Shown here piece after piece: positions 6,293-8,030 of a stretch of 8,030 nt of DNA. The stretch is taken from the NCBI GenBank assembly GCA_964416365.1, contig CAYQDO010000036.1:1-8030 (forward strand), given 5' to 3'. How positions within the stretch are numbered: the first letter of the stretch is position 1; each line of letters opens with the position of its first letter. The translations under genes were made by a program, and so were the position numbers. Below the pieces are notes generated by a model. It saw nothing but the letters and a program-made list of their open reading frames with translations, ran no database searches and was not told where the DNA came from. Source of the stretch: DUUS01 sp964416365. GTDB lineage: Bacteria; Bacillota_I; Bacilli_A; RF39; UBA660.

Positions 6293-7054
6293 TTAATATT
6301 TTTTATGATTGGGGACTAATCTTTTCTTCATGACTGGTTCCATTATTGCAGTTTCTAATTCTTCTTTATTAAGTAATGTTAAACTGCCAAATATGGACGA
6401 ACCACGTTCAAATCGATAAGAATAGTTTTTATTATTTTTAGTAATATTTATGATATTGTTAGTACGATTTATCAATTCAAAGTTTTCTTTAAGTGTGGCA
6501 ACAATTGGTAAAATTTCTAATGAATTATAAATAGCATCGGGATCGTTTATTAATTCTCGGATATTTCTTTTGTTTATTCTAGCGACAGTGGGAATTTCAT
6601 TTTTTCTTAAAGCTTTAATTTTATATGTTGTATCTTCGATTGCTAAATGAGCACCTAATTCTTTACATATTTCCACTTTATTACCAGATTTAAAGTATAT
6701 TTCATCATATACAATGTTTTCTTTATTTAAGCGTTCTATAATTCTATTTCTAGTTTTTTCACTTTCTGGATAATTATTAGTTGTTAAAAGATGAGAAGAA
6801 ACAATTATAATTTTACAGTTGTTTTCTCTTAGTTGTTGCATTACTTCCCTAATGTTTTCATCAAAAGGAACAAACTTATTATAAAAATATGAGATTATAT
6901 TAAGAAGATTGCGCCAAAAAAAACTTTTCTCACGTTCTAGCCATTTGGCCTCATTTAATCCAGATGTACCTATTTTTGTAATAACACCATCATAGTCAAA
7001 AACAATGACTAACTGGGGATCATCATCCTGATTTGTTTTATTTATATTAAACAT
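6293..7054 (-). CDS. HAD-superfamily phosphatase, 5'-nucleotidase-like
   Basis: Predicted cytosolic phosphohydrolase of 253 residues; substrate unknown. HAD motifs are in order: motif I FDYDGVIT with nucleophile Asp20 and acid/base Asp22, motif II IIIVSSH (Ser86/87), a lysine region FKSGNKVEIC (Lys123 or Lys126) and motif IV LAIEDT (Glu140, Asp141). The inserted helical cap (about 30-70) and overall layout recall pyrimidine 5'-nucleotidase-like HADs, but this is an inference. The last ~65 residues (190-253) match nothing I recognise. The frame is open to ATG 7075, but that codon has no Shine-Dalgarno and lies at the predicted transcription start. AAAGGAG at 7062-7068 sits correctly before ATG 7054, which I choose. 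It is the first gene of an operon with the TrhA-like gene, read from a good promoter at 7082-7110. Confidence 0.78.
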   Translation of the reverse strand: MFNINKTNQDDDPQLVIVFDYDGVITKIGTSGLNEAKWLEREKSFFWRNLLNIISYFYNKFVPFDENIREVMQQLRENNCKIIIVSSHLLTTNNYPESEKTRNRIIERLNKENIVYDEIYFKSGNKVEICKELGAHLAIEDTTYKIKALRKNEIPTVARINKRNIRELINDPDAIYNSLEILPIVATLKENFELINRTNNIINITKNNKNYSYRFERGSSIFGSLTLLNKEELETAIMEPVMKKRLVPNHKKY

Positions 7055-7081
7055 ATTAAAACTCCTTTGCGACATGTAAAA

Positions 7082-7110
7082 ATGATATCAAAAAATAAGC
7101 GACTAGTCAA
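7082..7110 (-). promoter_or_regulatory. Minus-strand promoter of the HAD-trhA operon
   Basis: On the minus strand TTGACT (7110-7105) is the -35 and TATCAT (7087-7082) the -10, with an exact 17-bp spacer and a TGn extension (7090-7088). It is the best-formed promoter in the window. Transcription would start near 7075, leaving about 20 bases before the ATG at 7054, which supports that start over the one at 7075. Confidence 0.7.
7101..7108. repeat. Perfect palindrome between divergent promoters
   Basis: GACTAGTC is a perfect 8-bp palindrome overlapping the minus-strand -35 element. It lies 16 bases before the plus-strand extended -10, so a bound repressor could affect both directions. It is short and may be chance. 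Confidence 0.3.
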
Positions 7111-7123
7111 TTTATGTTTTTTT

Positions 7124-7137
7124 TGTTAAAATATAAA
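7124..7137 (+). promoter_or_regulatory. Promoter of the PH-domain protein gene
   Basis: TGTTAAAAT (7124-7132) reads as an extended -10 (TGn plus TAAAAT), and TATAAA (7132-7137) is an overlapping alternative. No -35 is evident. A run of eight Ts (7117-7124) precedes it. The gene's Shine-Dalgarno AAAGGG is at 7142-7147, ten bases before the ATG at 7158. Confidence 0.5.
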
Positions 7138-7157
7138 CTATAAAGGGATGATTAGGC

Positions 7158-7700
7158 ATGAAACAAATTCAATTATCTACCGATGAGAAAATGCTGTTTC
7201 AGGGAATCGCTGATTCAAAAAAATCAAATAAACAAATATTAAGATGTATCTTTGCAATACCAGTTTTAGTTTTATTTTGGTTTTTAGTTATTAATATTAT
7301 TAAAACTGAGCTTTCTATGGAATCACTAATTTTGCTATTAGTACTAATTCTATTAAGTTCTTGCTTTATATATATCATATTAGATAGATATTTTATAAAA
7401 TGTAAAAAATATGAGTATTATATTACTAATCAAAAACTATATATATTGTATTCAAATAAAGATGCTATTATTAGAAACCTTAAAGACATATCTCAAATTG
7501 GTATAGCTCAAGAAAAGGGACAATTTGGTAACTTAGCTTTGACTTTTGATAGTGAAAATTTATTTGAGCGTATTAAGCATACTGTAGGTCTCCATGGTGT
7601 AAAATATCCTCGAGAAATTGCTTTACAAATTAAATCAATAAAAGATGATGTTTTTATCTATGATGACAAACCTAAAGGAATATTTTTTAAGAATAAGTAA
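7158..7700 (+). CDS. Two-TM membrane protein with a bacterial PH-like domain
   Basis: Membrane protein of 180 residues, function unknown. Two helices (about 27-48 and 55-75) are separated by a short charged turn, so both ends should face the cytoplasm. The following region, KYEYYITNQKLYI (84-96) then IRNLKDISQIGI (105-116) and GNLALTFD (124-131), has the strand pattern of bacterial PH (bPH2/DUF304-like) domains: Y-x-I/L-T-N-x-x-L, an arginine/leucine strand, then G-x-L-x-F. The C-terminal 50 residues are mixed-charge and may complete the PH fold with a helix. Such proteins are common in low-GC Gram-positives with no settled role. The AAAGGG Shine-Dalgarno supports the ATG. It is divergent from the HAD gene. 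A 9-codon ORF with a similar ribosome site and start follows 20 bases downstream. Confidence 0.72.
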   Translation: MKQIQLSTDEKMLFQGIADSKKSNKQILRCIFAIPVLVLFWFLVINIIKTELSMESLILLLVLILLSSCFIYIILDRYFIKCKKYEYYITNQKLYILYSNKDAIIRNLKDISQIGIAQEKGQFGNLALTFDSENLFERIKHTVGLHGVKYPREIALQIKSIKDDVFIYDDKPKGIFFKNK

Positions 7701-7720
7701 CATAAGAAAGGGTGTATTTT

Positions 7721-7750
7721 ATGAACGAACAAATTAATATCAGTTGGTAA
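7721..7750 (+). CDS. Nine-codon ORF with ribosome-binding site (leader peptide or gene remnant)
   Basis: ATG at 7721 encodes MNEQINISW and stops at 7748-7750. GAAAGGGTG (7707-7715) provides a plausible Shine-Dalgarno. Start and ribosome site resemble those of the gene at 7158: AAAGGG, ATGAA and ACAAATT recur in order, and the frames align as QIQLS versus QINIS. It could be a decayed tandem copy of that gene's 5' end, a leader peptide, or chance. Its last Trp and stop codons merge into the first copy of the direct repeat (7746-7772). Confidence 0.3.
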   Translation: MNEQINISW

Positions 7751-7772
7751 AGAACGACTTATATAAACTCTC
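7746..7772 (+). repeat. Direct repeat, copy 1
   Basis: GGTAA followed by AGAACGACTTA and TATAAACTCTC. The 12-base core AAGAACGACTTA (7750-7761) is identical in copy 2 (7863-7874), and the next 11 bases match at 8 positions. The two copies are 113 bp apart in the same orientation. GAACGAC is found nowhere else in the window. No known operator or att site is recognised. Confidence 0.6.
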
Positions 7773-7775
7773 TTT

Positions 7776-7800
7776 AAAACCCTTATTTTATAAGACTTTT
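7776..7800 (+). terminator. Possible weak terminator after the PH-domain gene
   Basis: CTTAT (7782-7786) pairs with ATAAG (7790-7794) around TTT, and AAAA (7776-7779) with TTTT (7797-7800) across a 2x2 internal mismatch. The downstream T-rich tract is interrupted (AATTAAAATCC, then TTTTT). The stem is mostly A-T, so termination is doubtful. Confidence 0.25.
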
Positions 7801-7825
7801 AATTAAAATCCTTTTTACAATTTTT

Positions 7826-7860
7826 AATAAAAAATTAATAAAAATTATAATAAAAATTAG
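7826..7860. repeat. A-tract tandem array upstream of the last gene
   Basis: Three consecutive units of 11-12 bp run AATAAAAAATT (7826-7836), AATAAAAATTAT (7837-7848) and AATAAAAATTAG (7849-7860). A-tracts spaced by roughly one helical turn bend DNA and can act as UP elements. The array ends exactly where copy 2 of the direct repeat begins, about 30 bases before a TATAAT. The left end can also form an AT-only hairpin (AATTTTT 7819-7825 with AAAAATT 7830-7836). Confidence 0.5.
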
Positions 7861-7885
7861 GTAAGAACGACTTAAAGAAACTTTC
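7860..7885 (+). repeat. Direct repeat, copy 2
   Basis: GGTAA overlapping the core AAGAACGACTTA (7863-7874), then AAGAAACTTTC. It differs from copy 1 by one missing A before the core and three substitutions after it. It ends one base before TATAAT at 7887-7892, so a protein bound here would touch a promoter. Confidence 0.6.
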
Positions 7886-7886
7886 A

Positions 7887-7940
7887 TATAATTTGCACAT
7901 TTAATTATTTTAATTAGTAGCATTATAATTAATATATAAT
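7887..7940 (+). promoter_or_regulatory. Promoter region of the terminal partial gene
   Basis: Three perfect TATAAT hexamers occur at 7887-7892, 7924-7929 and 7935-7940. None has a good TTGACA partner. The last would start transcription on the ribosome-binding site, so the first two are more plausible. The first has the direct repeat and the A-tract array directly upstream. The 259 bases between 7700 and 7960 otherwise hold only the 9-codon ORF and the listed repeats; I see no RNA gene there. Confidence 0.4.
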
Positions 7941-7959
7941 TTGTTGGAGTGTGGTTATA

Positions 7960-8030
7960 ATGAAAAAAATAAAATTACCTATTAAGAATATAGAAACTAA
8001 CATAATTTTAAATGCCTTAATACAATTTAA
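7960..8030 (+). CDS. Unidentified protein, N-terminal fragment running off the window
   Basis: ATG at 7960 opens a frame of 23 codons to the window edge, reading MKKIKLPIKNIETNIILNAL and onward. TGGAGTG (7945-7951) ten bases upstream is an acceptable Shine-Dalgarno. The start is lysine-rich and followed by a mildly hydrophobic helix-like stretch. It is too short to identify. The repeat-bearing upstream region suggests the gene is regulated. An alternative is that the frame is fortuitous, but the ribosome site argues for a real start. Confidence 0.5.
   Translation, partial: MKKIKLPIKNIETNIILNALIQF

Noticed and set aside
7055..7075. Upstream start of the HAD gene at 7075
   Set aside because: No ribosome site precedes it and it coincides with the predicted transcription start; AAAGGAG within these codons serves ATG 7054.
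7797..7808. Perfect palindrome TTTTAATTAAAA
   Set aside because: It is composed only of A and T in a very AT-rich intergenic stretch, where such palindromes are expected by chance; no further structure supports it.
7701..7959. CRISPR array or structured RNA in the repeat-bearing intergenic region
   Set aside because: Only two copies of the repeat exist with a single non-unique AT-rich spacer and no cas gene, and no conserved RNA fold (tmRNA, SRP, 6S, riboswitch) can be drawn.

Overview
The window is a compact, AT-rich segment from a low-GC Gram-positive bacterium. TGA is used as a stop (end of the gene at 1628-2287) and tryptophan is TGG, so the standard code applies rather than the Mycoplasma code. 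A surface protein with a signal peptide and an NPKTG-type sorting signal implies a cell wall. Together these point to the Bacillota (Bacilli or Erysipelotrichia), plausibly an uncultured gut lineage; the exact taxon cannot be read from the window.

Layout. Bases 1-148 are a promoter/leader region with two small dyads. 149-1579 (+) is a GTG-started, sortase-anchored, Ig-like surface protein. 1628-2287 (+) is a class I glutamine-amidotransferase-like hydrolase of the PuuD/peptidase C26 type. 2345-4243 (+) is a three-gene DNA-repair operon: a stand-alone LigD 3'-phosphoesterase, a stand-alone LigD primase/polymerase that overlaps it, and a family 6 hypoxanthine/uracil-DNA glycosylase. 4321-5583 (+) is a membrane-anchored M14 zinc carboxypeptidase. 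Facing it are two genes of one minus-strand operon: a HAD-family phosphatase (6293-7054) and a TrhA/hemolysin III-type membrane protein (5607-6284). 7158-7700 (+) is divergent from that operon and encodes a two-TM protein with a bacterial PH-like domain. The last 330 bases hold a 9-codon ORF, a ~27-bp direct repeat, an A-tract array and the first 23 codons of an unidentified gene.

The repair operon is the most interesting part. In most bacteria the phosphoesterase, polymerase and ATP-dependent ligase are fused as LigD and work with Ku in end joining. Here the phosphoesterase and polymerase are separate proteins with their catalytic residues intact, no ligase or Ku is present in the window, and the next gene is a base-excision glycosylase. 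This suggests a gap-filling and end-cleaning module tied to excision repair, or an end-joining system with its ligase and Ku elsewhere.

Regulatory architecture is very compressed. Three terminator hairpins contain the stop codon of the gene they end (the one at 5582-5608 contains two, serving convergent genes). At 1573-1606 and 2273-2310 the T-tract runs almost directly into the -10 element of the next gene.
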